A DNA stretch of 64,000 nt from Bradyrhizobium sp. SZCCT0231 (GCF_018130245.1 NZ_JAFCKP010000007.1:186001-250000), one strand, 5' to 3'; counted from the first letter of the stretch, positions 9,701 through 17,308 are shown. Notes: a model not told the origin generated them from the sequence alone. Numbers and translations: made by a program.

Positions 9701-10223
9701 AGAGATCGCGGAAGCCGAGCAGGGAGCGGGCGGCATCGCTCGCCCCGACGAACAGTCCGTCCGGCGCGAACGCGGCCATCGGCACCTCGGCGCCGGCAAC
9801 GAGACGATGCAGCCGCTCGACCAGCGGCATCGTGCGCAGCGTCGGGTCCATCGCGATGACGAGCACGGCAGATCTTTCAGAGAGATGGACGCCATCGGCA
9901 AAGTCGAGCCGCGCGCAGGCGCAGGTCATCAGCGTGCCGAGCCGGGCGCCGAAGCCGCGCAGCCGTTCGAGCCGCACGGCGCCGTTCGCCGGCAGCTGGC
10001 GGGCGAGCCGGGCGACCTGGCGGCGATGGCTGTCGGCGGGGCCGAACACCTTGTCGGCGAGGCCTGCGCTATTCGCCGCGCCGAACAGCCTTGCGCCGAC
10101 CGGATTGGCCCACAGCACGCGCGCGCCGTCGATCGACCACAGCCAGGCCGGCAGAGGAGAGGTCGCATGCACGGCCAGCCGCGGATCGCCCACACCTCGC
10201 AACTGGAAATCCGAACGCGTCAT
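6789..10223 (-). CDS. PleC/DivJ/PdhS-type PAS sensor histidine kinase
   Basis: A 1144-residue soluble kinase with no evident membrane segments. An N-terminal PAS-like region (about 20-200) is followed by long Ala/Pro/Glu-rich linkers with further PAS-like blocks near 365-460, 640-720 and 780-900. The C-terminal kinase core has the HisKA motif ARISHEIRTPLNAIIGFAEVM with phospho-His, an N box NLISNSIRL and a G box DTGHGL. The sequence after the histidine (ERFGALGNERYGEYMKDI) is the signature shared by PleC, DivJ and PdhS kinases, which act on DivK and the CtrA cell-cycle pathway in alphaproteobacteria. Length and soluble character resemble PdhS. Assignment to this subfamily is from motif memory. 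Confidence 0.85.
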   Translation of the reverse strand: MTRSDFQLRGVGDPRLAVHATSPLPAWLWSIDGARVLWANPVGARLFGAANSAGLADKVFGPADSHRRQVARLARQLPANGAVRLERLRGFGARLGTLMTCACARLDFADGVHLSERSAVLVIAMDPTLRTMPLVERLHRLVAGAEVPMAAFAPDGLFVGASDAARSLLGFRDLSEAGLDRARSDALATGRAATPIGIGQMVLQRVGLGADVGLVALIEPAAHAAAAGAAAPKVAPVEPPAAVPENAQPAPPDAAPSVFALFDAFTDPVETPAETIAPEQPACEATPDVVPAQSSEETIEQVVPVTADAAAKTPVENRCSALVSPQAAPITVGMVEPPSGQGLSGQESSDQESSGQQEPPAPRQHPLRFLWQMDAEGRFVLGSDEFIHLMGAHTAAGFGRPWREIAAEFSLDPEGRIAQVLESKDTWAGITVNWPADGGEHIPVELAGLPVYDRMRNFAGFRGFGVCRDLDGLNRLEALRRFELLVEPPAQQGLSAEVAEPDAEPEAEPEAAAAPPPSEPPAPEPELPEPTSDATSHPTDLDTPVETPPNVVPFRPSGDTRPPTLTPVENSAFNELARQLSERLERERETIATDAAEPAADISAEPAEPEPPQAATEWLTEPAPPPRGMSARDRTLLDLLPTGILIYRLDRLLYANPAFLARMGYASLNALENAGGLDALYVEPGVSPASSTSQGGTPVTISATVANGEEPLATTDAHLHTIDWDGENAHALICALPQAAPIAAAPVIAETFIAESVIAESVVAESYPYEPEPAAGEAEAEDLAAILDTTAEGIVMFDAEGNIHACNRSAEALFGYDGQELLEQNLMTLFAPESQQIVADYLESLKSQDISSLLDHGREVLGREKKGGAIPLAMIMGRTRPDGPNFFAVFRDLSQSKKGESELTQARRLVDGAANAKADMLARISHEIRTPLNAIIGFAEVMISERFGALGNERYGEYMKDIRASGERVIAIIDDLLELSRIETGKLDLNFANLNLNDLVEACVTVMQPQANRERIIIRTSLAHALPQVSVDARAMRQITMNLISNSIRLASAGGQVIVSTALTDRGEIALRIRDTGHGLSEREVAAAMEPFRTPPPEDAADSSALSLSLTKALVEANRARFNIKSAGHGTLIEVVFAPALARA

Positions 10224-10449
10224 AAGGCCGGCTGTCGCTCACGCATCAGGTGTGGCGGCTGCCGGGAATGGCAGCCTTAAGAAAGGGTTAGTATCGCCCG
10301 GAAGGCGCGGGCAGGTCCACGGCCGCAAGCCCGGAAAGGCGACCCTAGCGGCGATAACCTTAATGTGCCCAGGCCCGCAAGCCGAGCCGATGTTGCATCC
10401 AAGGGATTCGAAGGGTTGGCATAGGCTCGCGCAGCATAGGCGGTGCTCA
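10224..10449. other. upstream region of the kinase gene, no gene seen
   Basis: This stretch holds the 5' region of the minus-strand kinase, with no convincing ORF on either strand and no clear promoter. Repeat DNA begins at 10450. Confidence 0.5.
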
Positions 10450-10606
10450 TCCTCCCCTGGAGGGGGAGGATCGGTTCGCATGCAGCGAAGCTAAATGCGA
10501 ACCGAGGTGGGGTGACAGTCCCTCCACATAGGCGGTGCCCGAGTGGAGAGATCACCCCACCCCGCTCGTGCTGCGCGCGATCGACCCTCCCCCTCCAGGG
10601 GAGGGT
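10450..10606. repeat. palindromic repeat family A, copy 2
   Basis: Outer arms CCTCCCCTGGAGGGGGAGGA and CCCTCCCCCTCCAGGGGAGG; inner arms GAGGTGGGGTGACAGTCCCT and GTGGAGAGATCACCCCACCC. Nearly identical to copy 3, which lies 63 bp further on in the same orientation. Confidence 0.85.
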
Positions 10607-10668
10607 AAGAGCGCAGCTCCGCCGCAGGATTTGCGGCGCGGAGCGGCAAGCGGCATCAGCGGTGCCCA

Positions 10669-10847
10669 TCCTCCCCTGGAGGGGGAGGATCGGTTCGCAT
10701 GCAGCGAAGCAAAATGCGAACCGAGGTGGGGTGACAGTCCCTCCACATAGGCGGTGCCCGAGTGGAGAGATCACCCCACCCCGCTCGCGCTGCGCGCGAT
10801 CGACCACGGGCGATCTACGCTCGTCCCGGACCCCTCCAGGGGAGGGT
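10669..10847. repeat. palindromic repeat family A, copy 3
   Basis: A tandem near-duplicate of copy 2. The first 120 bp match almost base for base; the right arm carries a short extra segment (about 10804-10830). Confidence 0.85.
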
Positions 10848-10949
10848 AAGAAAAAGGGTCCGTGCCGCACCCCACTACCTCAACCCCCGGTTCCCCCGAC
10901 GGGGAACTTCACCCTCCCCGAGATTAAATTTCGCGGCGCACCCTCCTGA

Positions 10950-10974
10950 TGCATTGCGATGCACAATGTTGACA
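10950..10974 (+). promoter_or_regulatory. TGC-rich inverted repeat and TTGACA box upstream of phasin
   Basis: TGCATTGCGATGCA at 10950-10963 is an inverted repeat, followed by a perfect TTGACA at 10969-10974. No good -10 was found at the usual distance. PhaR-type repressors of phasin genes are known to bind TGC-rich sites, so this is a plausible PhaR operator (inference). Confidence 0.4.
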
Positions 10975-11129
10975 TGATAGGCAGCCATAGTGCTGGCGCT
11001 GGGCGAGCCATCTCGATTGTTTCGCGTTTCCAGTCTTTCGTTCCCGCTCAATGCCAGGGTCCACGATCGGGGCCGGCGGGCGCGCCAGAAGGCTCACTCC
11101 ATTTTTTACAATTAGCGTGAGGGACAACC

Positions 11130-11564
11130 ATGACAGGTGCGACTGATCCGTTTTCTGCCTCGATCATCCCGTTCGAGGTCCCCGAGCAGGTGCGTGCGTT
11201 CGCCGAGAAGGGCGTGTCGCAGGCCCGCGAAAACTACGCCAAGTTCAAGGACGCCGCCGAAACCCACAACGGCACCGTCGAGGCCGTGTTCACCTCGGCC
11301 TCCAAGGGCGCGAGCGAGTACACAGCCAAGCTGGTCGAGTTCATGAAGGCCAACTCGAGCGCCCAGCTCGACTTCGCCCAGCAACTGTTCGGCGCCAAGT
11401 CGCCGTCGGAAGCGCTGGAGCTGTGGACCGGCCACACCCGCAAGCAGCTCGAGACCTTCCAGGCCCAGGCCAAGGAGCTGGTCGAGCTCAGCCAGCGCGT
11501 CGCCAATGAGACCGCCGAGCCGATCAAGGCGAGCGCCTCGAAGTTCTACCAGCCCGCCGCCTGA
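11130..11564 (+). CDS. phasin family protein
   Basis: A 144-residue, Ala/Lys/Glu-rich, almost entirely helical protein with no cysteine or signal peptide. Phasins coat intracellular polyhydroxyalkanoate granules and control their size and number. The start at 11130 follows GTGAGGGACAACC, a good ribosome site. It is a single-gene unit with its own terminator at 11589. TGC-rich DNA upstream suggests PhaR-type control. Confidence 0.88.
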   Translation: MTGATDPFSASIIPFEVPEQVRAFAEKGVSQARENYAKFKDAAETHNGTVEAVFTSASKGASEYTAKLVEFMKANSSAQLDFAQQLFGAKSPSEALELWTGHTRKQLETFQAQAKELVELSQRVANETAEPIKASASKFYQPAA

Positions 11565-11588
11565 GCGGTGAGGCCGGTTTGAGCCAAA

Positions 11589-11620
11589 GAAACCCGGGCC
11601 GAAAGGCCCGGGTTTTTCTT
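11589..11620 (+). terminator. phasin terminator
   Basis: Stem AACCCGGGCC / GGCCCGGGTT with a GAAA tetraloop and T5, about 25 bp after the stop codon. Confidence 0.85.
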
Positions 11621-11653
11621 TGCCTCTCCCGCATATGGGAATCCAGGAAGGTC

Positions 11654-11767
11654 GTCATGCCCGGGCTTGTCCCGCCTGCGCGGCCGGAGAGCCGCTTCGG
11701 CGCGGCTAAGGCCCGTCTTGGTGCCGCGGGCAAAGGCGTGGATGGCCGGGACAAGCCCGGCCATGAC
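11654..11767. repeat. palindromic repeat family B, copy 1
   Basis: Arms GTCATGCCCGGGCTTGTCCC and GGGACAAGCCCGGCCATGAC. A second copy is at 35543-35633. The remaining bases up to tRNA-His (11768-12017) show no gene. Confidence 0.75.
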
Positions 11768-12017
11768 GATGTGGAAGCTTCAGCGGGCCGAAGCGTCGGC
11801 GTCATATGCGATGGCCCTGCCCGCAAGCGGAAGAAGGGAGCCCAACACCCTTATGGTCGCCATCAAGCCCGATTTCATCGCACCGAATGTGATTTCCGCT
11901 GGTTTTTCGTCCCTCTGCGGCCTTGCCAAAAACGCCCGTTGCACCTAGTTTCCGCCCCGTCCAGCCTCCTCGGCACCGGCCCTCTTAAGGGCGTCCCGAG
12001 GCGCGGCTCGCCAGGAT

Positions 12018-12094
12018 GCAGTTGTAGCTCAGTTGGTTAGAGCGCCTGTCTGTGGAACAGGAGGTCGGTGGTTCGAGCCCACCCAACTGTACCA
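12018..12094 (+). tRNA. tRNA-His (anticodon GTG)
   Basis: A complete cloverleaf of 77 nt with encoded CCA. The acceptor GCAGTTG pairs with CAACTGT, the anticodon stem CCTGT/ACAGG holds loop CTGTGGA with anticodon GTG, and the T arm is GGTGG TTCGAGC CCACC. The discriminator base is A73 and the base before G1 is T, so the usual His identity pair G-1:C73 is absent. This variation is known in part of the Alphaproteobacteria. Confidence 0.97.
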
Positions 12095-12252
12095 ATAAGT
12101 TCAGCTATTTACTGCCAAGTCGGTCTGTTCGTCCCTCGGAGCCCGAGGCATGTTCGCGGTAATTAGACTAGGCCATTAGTGGTTTGCTCCGGTCTCGACT
12201 GGATTGTCGCCTCATGCCCGCGTAGATTGCAGTCTGGGCAGAGGGAGCGTGC

Positions 12253-13362
12253 ATGAGCGATGAGGATGTGAATGAGTCGGAGGCTGCGGTCTCCAAGAAG
12301 ACGACCACGAAAAAGAAGAAAAGGGCGAAAACCTCCAAGAGGGCCGCAAAGCGCAAAGCAGAAGTTATTGGGGCTGCGGCCAAGTTTCCAAGGCATTCGG
12401 TCGAGAAGGCCTTGCGCATTCCACGCGCAATTATCGAGCAGAATGCGGGACACGCGTGTTCCGACAGGGATAGCGCCACTTATGTCGGCGTAGGATTCAA
12501 TGGTCCCTACCGTGTCGAGATAAGCTCGGCGATTAAGTACGGATTTTTGGACCGGCCAAGCCCTGGCATGATCGCTGTTACTGATCGCGCAAGGCAAGCC
12601 ATTCGGCCTCAAAAGGCTGGCGAGGATATTGAAGCATTTCGTGCAGCAGTGCTGGACGCTCCTGATATCGCAGAGGTTTATAAGCACTATCGCGGTGAAT
12701 ATCTTCCTGACGATGGATTCTTTGAGCACGCTCTTGAAGACAAATTTTCAATACCTGCTGAGAAGGTGCCCGAGTTCAAGGAGATCTTCCTCGCATCACT
12801 TCAAAGCGCACAGCTGGTTGACAAGAAGGACAACAAGTATCGAATTTTGGACACGAAGAGTGCGTCCGAAGATAGCGCGACTACCACTATAAAGAAATTG
12901 AGCACGACTGCGAATGTGAGCGCCAGCGATAGCTGCTTTGTTTTGATGCCGTTCGGTCCTCCTATTGGAGAGTACTACTCGCAGATATATGAGACTGCAA
13001 TTAGGAAAGCCGGCTTACGTCCCGTGCGTGCGGATGCGGATATCTTCGGTACGGGAAAAATCATTGATCAGATCTGGGAAGGGATTAACGCAGCAAAGGT
13101 CCTAGTAGCCGAGCTCACGACTCGAAATCCCAATGTTTTTTACGAGCTAGGGCTAGCTCATGCTCTCGACAAGCCAGTTGTTCTCGTATCATCCAACGAA
13201 GATGACGTGCCGTTCGACCTCAAGCATATTCGGGTGATCTACTACAACGTTAGCGACCCCTTCTGGGGGCAGAAGTTGATCGAAAAGGTCGCCGAGAATA
13301 TCTTGTCAGCTTTGACTAATCCTGAGGAAGCCGTTTTCAAGCGCGCTCTTACCCCCCGATGA
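12253..13362 (+). CDS. TIR/nucleoside-deoxyribosyltransferase-like protein with basic N-terminus
   Basis: 369 residues. Residues 14-40 are a Lys/Arg-rich, probably disordered segment. A central region (about 45-210) has winged-helix-like character but no known motif. The C-terminal domain (about 215-345) has the pattern FVLMPFG, then RADADIFGTGKIIDQIWEGI, then VAELTTRNPNVFYELGLAHA, then KPVVLV. This resembles the flavodoxin-like nucleoside 2-deoxyribosyltransferase/TIR-like superfamily, with a conserved glutamate in FYELG at the position of the catalytic Glu. Members often act as NAD-cleaving or nucleotide-cleaving effectors in conflict systems, which is inference here. Codon use is less GC-rich than in core genes, consistent with acquisition next to tRNA-His. 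Confidence 0.7.
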   Translation: MSDEDVNESEAAVSKKTTTKKKKRAKTSKRAAKRKAEVIGAAAKFPRHSVEKALRIPRAIIEQNAGHACSDRDSATYVGVGFNGPYRVEISSAIKYGFLDRPSPGMIAVTDRARQAIRPQKAGEDIEAFRAAVLDAPDIAEVYKHYRGEYLPDDGFFEHALEDKFSIPAEKVPEFKEIFLASLQSAQLVDKKDNKYRILDTKSASEDSATTTIKKLSTTANVSASDSCFVLMPFGPPIGEYYSQIYETAIRKAGLRPVRADADIFGTGKIIDQIWEGINAAKVLVAELTTRNPNVFYELGLAHALDKPVVLVSSNEDDVPFDLKHIRVIYYNVSDPFWGQKLIEKVAENILSALTNPEEAVFKRALTPR

Positions 13363-13421
13363 TCGTTTGGCTTACGCGCGACTCTGCTGCTCAGACGTGA
13401 GTGCTTTGAGAAAATACGGCG

Positions 13422-13467
13422 AGTGCACGAAACTCCACAACATTAACCCATCTCAATTTCGTGCACT
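13422..13467. repeat. perfect 11-bp inverted repeat between convergent genes
   Basis: AGTGCACGAAA at 13422-13432 and TTTCGTGCACT at 13457-13467, with a 24-nt loop. No T run follows on either strand, so it is a weak candidate for a bidirectional terminator and may be a recognition site. Confidence 0.5.
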
Positions 13468-13501
13468 GTCACGGTAGTAGAGAGCACGAACATGGGCACG
13501 A

Positions 13502-13885
13502 TTAAAGCAGGGTGATCCCGAAAAGTCCGGCAATTTTGGCAATAGGCCCCAAAATAATGCTGGCATTAGAGACGAACTCGCCGAGCATCTTCACAGAGGA
13601 AGAGAGTGCCTTCAGGGCACCTTCCACCCGGCTCCGGTCAGGAGTTGGATTCTCAGCCTCATGTTCTAACTGGCTTACATGCTCAGATAGGGCGGTCCTG
13701 GTGCTCTCTGGTAGCCGAAGTCCATCGAGCGCTCCGCGCAACTCACTGACTGACGATCGGAACTGCTGAACGTCAACCGACGATCGGTGTTGAACGGCAG
13801 TTGCGTTGTCGCCAACTGCAATGACCTCGGAGCGGACACTCCCCGCTATGATCCCCTTGTTTGCGTCGCTATGCTCTTTGCTCAT
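13502..13885 (-). CDS. small coiled-coil protein with GII-AVG motif
   Basis: 127 residues of unknown function. The N-terminus (residues 10-32) contains GIIAG followed by AVGDNATAVQ. A helical, probably coiled-coil stretch (about 35-100) follows, and the end is hydrophobic (SIILGPIAKIAGLFGITLL), suggesting membrane insertion or association. The start overlaps the stop of the upstream membrane-protein gene by 4 bp (ATGA), which implies coupled translation. The N-terminal motif matches the C-terminal end of that upstream protein, so the two probably assemble together (inference). Confidence 0.65.
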   Translation of the reverse strand: MSKEHSDANKGIIAGSVRSEVIAVGDNATAVQHRSSVDVQQFRSSVSELRGALDGLRLPESTRTALSEHVSQLEHEAENPTPDRSRVEGALKALSSSVKMLGEFVSNASIILGPIAKIAGLFGITLL

Positions 13886-15378
13886 GATGCCTGAGCCTTG
13901 GTGTTGAGGGGGTTTTTGACGATGGGCGCGGATTGTGCGCTTGCCCCTTGGCCAACGGCCATTGCTTGAGCTGTCACGTCCCCACCCTGCACTATGATGC
14001 CGGAATTGTTGATGGTCATCACCTTATTACGGAGGTCGGATATATCGACTCCATGTTCTTCCATGTATCCAAAGATCAATTCAACGATAGTTTGGTCAAA
14101 GGCCTTTTCGGCAAAATCGAGATCCGCTTTTTGGGAAAAATGATCGAATTGAGCGTCCATCATCTCGCGACGAATGCTCTCGTCGGAGCCATAATTATAG
14201 ATCGGATCTTCCTTCAAGCTCCTATTATAGCTCCTGATAGTGCTGTTCGACGAGCGCCACAAAGTGATACTTGCGAACAAGTTGTATGCTGCGGCAATAG
14301 CGATCAATGGGCTGGCGATTGCAGATGCAAGGAATTTTCCTAGTTCGAGATTAAAAAGGTCATAGTCGTAGCGGAAGGTCTTTCGATCGATCGCCTTAAA
14401 TTCCTTGGAGGGTGGAGTAAGAACGAACCGGCTAGTCTCGATGTAGAATGTTCGACCCTGCAAATTTGTGCGTACGACATGGGTGAGTATTAGCTCTCCG
14501 TTCCAGCGTACGTCGTGGAAAAGCAGATATCTGCGAGAGAGATTTGGATGCCGTTCACATACTCGGGATATCTCAATATCATCCAGATTCACGCGTGGTT
14601 GCTGAGACAGCGGCGCTTCGTCAACAATATCCTCAGTGGGGATTATGCGCGGTCTCATTGGGAGGATCGGTGCATCTTCTCCTCTGACTGCGATAACATC
14701 TGTTATGGTAATTGCGCCGAAGTCACTCTTGGGGATCTCACTTACTAAAGTCGAATGAATTTCAGAAAGTGATATTGGCAGAAGTTCTGCCCGGCCACTG
14801 GCCGTATTTGCGGGTCTGCCAACGTCGACGGTGAAAGCCCATTTTCCGGTTGATATGCCCAGCGATCCGAATGGATTAAAGTTCTTGTGAACAATAACCC
14901 GTTGGTTCGGAGGAGACACCCCGAAGTCCAATTCCTTTGCGTGCCCCTCACTTAGCAACTCGTCGGCCGTAGCTAGGTTAAATCTGCCTTTTGAGAAGCG
15001 CTCGGGCGAGGTATCTATCCGCGAGTTGTGAAATCCGCAGTAGCCTGCGGCAATAATGAATAAAACGAAAAACGCAAATGGCGGTGCGGCGGCGAAATAC
15101 GCAGCGATTGCCGCGGTTACCAGCCCCGCGCAGATAGATCGATAACGCGTCTCACGTTCTTCGAGTTGCCAAGCTAGGTAAACGACAGGACGAGGGTCTA
15201 GTCCGACCTCAAAGGGCGGCGCGGCAATTGGATTGATCGCTTTTCCGAGAATTTGTCGCCGAAAAGCCGGTCCTTTGGTATGAACAGCTGCAAGAGCCAG
15301 TCGGAGGGGTTCTGGGCAGTTGCGCCATCCGACCTGCTTGATCGAAGCGACATTCATGCTCTGCAGCTGATCAAGCAT
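13882..15378 (-). CDS. membrane protein of unknown function, GII-AVG motif at C-terminus
   Basis: 498 residues. The start at 15378 is chosen because GAGGGAG lies 7 bases upstream; in-frame starts at 15447 and 15402 lack a good ribosome site. A hydrophobic hairpin (about 81-116) and another hydrophobic stretch (about 337-365) suggest membrane anchoring around a large soluble middle domain. The last 40 residues hold SGIIVQGGDVTAQAMAVGQG, which is mirrored in the N-terminus of the next gene. No catalytic motif was recognised. Base composition is lower in GC than the chromosomal core, supporting an acquired two-gene cassette. Confidence 0.65.
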   Translation of the reverse strand: MLDQLQSMNVASIKQVGWRNCPEPLRLALAAVHTKGPAFRRQILGKAINPIAAPPFEVGLDPRPVVYLAWQLEERETRYRSICAGLVTAAIAAYFAAAPPFAFFVLFIIAAGYCGFHNSRIDTSPERFSKGRFNLATADELLSEGHAKELDFGVSPPNQRVIVHKNFNPFGSLGISTGKWAFTVDVGRPANTASGRAELLPISLSEIHSTLVSEIPKSDFGAITITDVIAVRGEDAPILPMRPRIIPTEDIVDEAPLSQQPRVNLDDIEISRVCERHPNLSRRYLLFHDVRWNGELILTHVVRTNLQGRTFYIETSRFVLTPPSKEFKAIDRKTFRYDYDLFNLELGKFLASAIASPLIAIAAAYNLFASITLWRSSNSTIRSYNRSLKEDPIYNYGSDESIRREMMDAQFDHFSQKADLDFAEKAFDQTIVELIFGYMEEHGVDISDLRNKVMTINNSGIIVQGGDVTAQAMAVGQGASAQSAPIVKNPLNTKAQAS

Positions 15379-15712
15379 GACAACTCCCTCGCAGAAGCGC
15401 ATTGCAATCTCTAGTTTAATGTAGAAATTGGAACATCTCAAGGGCATTTTCTGAAATGGAATTACAGCGTTTGGTCCAGCACTGCTAACGTAACGCCTCG
15501 GGGGCGGCCTCCTCAGCGCGAATTATCTCAGAATTACAGTGACAGCACTGTCACCGCAATTCCCGCTTGAGTTTCCCGGAAAGTCTCCATGCGCTCTCCT
15601 GAACGCTTATATCCAAGCCGCGCGAGCGAATTGTGGGCCTGCGTTCGGCTGGACAAATTCGCCATTTGGAGTAGCCTTCTCGGACACGGCAACATGTTAG
15701 CGGAGGTTCTCC
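15379..15712. other. spacer between accessory islet and small gene
   Basis: No convincing ORF. A short imperfect repeat around ACAGTGACAGCACTGTCACC (about 15537-15556) forms an inverted pair (GTGACAGCACTGTCAC) and could be an operator for the minus-strand pair. Confidence 0.35.
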
Positions 15713-15883
15713 GTGGAACATCGCGGCGTAAGCTTCTCGATCGTTGAAATGAGCTACCCTTCCGGTTGGAAGTGGACTGTCGGAAAGGGCCGAACAGTGT
15801 CGGTCGGTGTCTGTGCGTCGAGGCTCGATGCGATCCGCCAGGCTCAGACCTTCATCGACGCGATCATGGACTGGGCTGCCTAG
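15713..15883 (+). CDS. small conserved-type protein (56 aa), GTG start
   Basis: A short frame with a strong ribosome site (GGAGG, 6-base spacing) in front of a GTG start. It encodes 56 residues beginning MEHRGVSFSIVEMSYPSGWK and ending AIMDWAA. The pattern, a beta-strand half with WKWTV and then a helical half ending in an acidic/aromatic tail, resembles a family of short proteins common in Bradyrhizobium (from memory). Function unknown. It has no gene partner; the flanks are empty of genes. Confidence 0.6.
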   Translation: MEHRGVSFSIVEMSYPSGWKWTVGKGRTVSVGVCASRLDAIRQAQTFIDAIMDWAA

Positions 15884-16313
15884 GCTGAGTCAAAATGCTC
15901 GCCTTCGATTGGTCATGCCGAGCACCGTAAACCCAGCAGCTGAGTTTCTGTCGGCGCGGCGCTACCCCACCACCATGATCTGACAATGCACTAATCTCTG
16001 CGCGGCGCGCTATCTGAAGCGCTGGTCATGCGATCGCCTCCACTCCCGCTCAGCTCTTGATCAGCGCAGGAGACAAGCCAGCCACTCCACGCGCATCTTT
16101 CGACGATGCCATCATGCTCCTGTTTTGCCCGACGAGTCAAATTCTGATTCGAAAAATCCTAAATAGTGAAATGCTGAGGGATTGTCGTGACTTGGCTACT
16201 GTGCATGGGGTTGTTTTCGCAGTTTTGTGTTGGAGGCCTCCCAAGCCTCCGCCTGAGCGCCATCTCGCAGGTTCCGCCAAAGGGTCAGCTGCGGTGTCTC
16301 CCCGCCCACAGCT
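15884..16313. other. intergenic, no gene seen
   Basis: No supported ORF, RNA or strong repeat. A plus-strand frame open from 16057 is only the upstream extension of the exported-protein frame and has no signs of coding. Confidence 0.4.
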
Positions 16314-16391
16314 GTCATCCTCCGCGAAAGCGGGGATCCAGTACGCCGCGGCTTCTCGGGGGACGTCCGGCGTCTCTGGAATACGGGTGAC
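16314..16391. repeat. palindromic repeat family E, truncated inverted copy
   Basis: Left arm GTCATCCTCCGCGAAAGCGG and the following GATCCAGTACGCCGCGGCTT match the reverse complement of the copy at 41122-41221. The right arm is cut short. Confidence 0.7.
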
Positions 16392-16524
16392 GACAGCGGA
16401 GAAGGTGGCTGGCTGGCCGCCCCTGTTGCCGAGACCGCACAGCTGCCGGCTTTCGCACCCCCCTCGGTTGCCAACGAACCGCCATTCACCCACTATCTCC
16501 CTGACTCGTCATGTGGGGGGATCG

Positions 16525-16875
16525 ATGCCGGCATTTCGCCTGAAGAAGTCATTGGCCGTCGCGAGCCTCGCGCTTGCCCTGGCCGTCCTGGCGCTGCCGC
16601 GGGCCGGTTTCGCCTACACCCAGGAGGAGCAGCAGGCCTGCACGCCGGACGCGATGCGGCTGTGCAGCGAGTTCGTTCCGAACGTCGATGCCATCACCGC
16701 CTGCATGATCAAGAAGAAGGCGCAGCTCTCGCCGCAATGCCGGGTGTTCTTCCGCCCCGGCCCCGAGCCGGGTGAGTTACGCGCCGGCAAGCCGACCAAC
16801 ATCGCGCCCAAGGCTGCCAAGAAGGCCACCAAGCCGGCGCCGAAGGTGGCCAGAAAGAAATCCAGCGAAGGCTGA
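16525..16875 (+). CDS. exported cysteine-rich repeat protein
   Basis: 116 residues. The start at 16525 gives a standard signal peptide (LAVASLALALAVLALPRAGFA, cleavage near 30). The mature part has a four-cysteine block (ACTPDAMRLCSEFVPNVDAI, then TACMIKKKAQLSPQC) of the cysteine-rich repeat family, and a Lys/Ala/Pro-rich basic tail. A protein with the same spacing is encoded at 31209-31745. The role of this family in bacteria is not known; periplasmic location is inferred. Confidence 0.75.
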   Translation: MPAFRLKKSLAVASLALALAVLALPRAGFAYTQEEQQACTPDAMRLCSEFVPNVDAITACMIKKKAQLSPQCRVFFRPGPEPGELRAGKPTNIAPKAAKKATKPAPKVARKKSSEG

Positions 16876-17161
16876 GCGCGGGCGCCGCGTTCCCGGTTTG
16901 AAACCCTACGTGGTGCCGGGAAGGTGAGCACCATCGCGCCAGGCCGCTGCGTTCCGCCTCGCTCCGTGCCGCGACATCAGCTCGGCGAAACCCTCCGGAC
17001 TCGTTTTGTTCGCACGCATGCTTGCGGCAATTGCGCCTGTACAGGATGAAAAGGAGCCGGGGCAGGTTTTGCGCGGGCAGGTTGCGATCCGCATTTTCCC
17101 GCTTCCATTGCTCAAAGAATGCCCGATTGCCCCTGCCGCGCCGCTTCATGGCAGCTTGTGT
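16876..17161. other. intergenic, no gene seen
   Basis: Frames on the minus strand here (for example 16709-17173) overlap the exported-protein gene and carry no family signal. Nothing else is supported. Confidence 0.4.
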
Positions 17162-17188
17162 GTGTGACGTCACACGAAGCAGTGTGAC
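17162..17188. promoter_or_regulatory. operator-like palindrome upstream of parA-like gene
   Basis: A perfect 14-bp palindrome GTGTGACGTCACAC (17162-17175) is followed by a third half-site GTGTGAC at 17182-17188. It lies about 120 bp before the ATPase start. The binding protein is unknown. Confidence 0.45.
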
Positions 17189-17308
17189 TCAAAAGCCAAC
17201 ACGCCTTGTTATTTCGTGGCTCCAGCGCAACCTTCGATAAATTTTTCTTTCCCGAATCACCGCGCTGATTCATTTTCGCGGCCTGGGGTCAATCTGGAGG
17301 CCGAAGGT

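Noticed and set aside
8901-10494. Overlapping plus-strand frames opposite the kinase N-terminus
   Set aside because: Same reason; the kinase frame has real domain motifs.
10450-10850. Regularly spaced repeats resembling a CRISPR array
   Set aside because: Only two long palindromic units, no short identical direct repeats with variable spacers, and no cas genes.
12018-15900. Search for a duplicated tRNA-His 3' end marking an att site of the islet
   Set aside because: No repeat of the 3' end (CCACCCAACTGTACCA) was seen downstream within the islet.
16057-16524. N-terminal extension of the exported cysteine-rich protein
   Set aside because: Runs through repeat family E and places the signal peptide internally.
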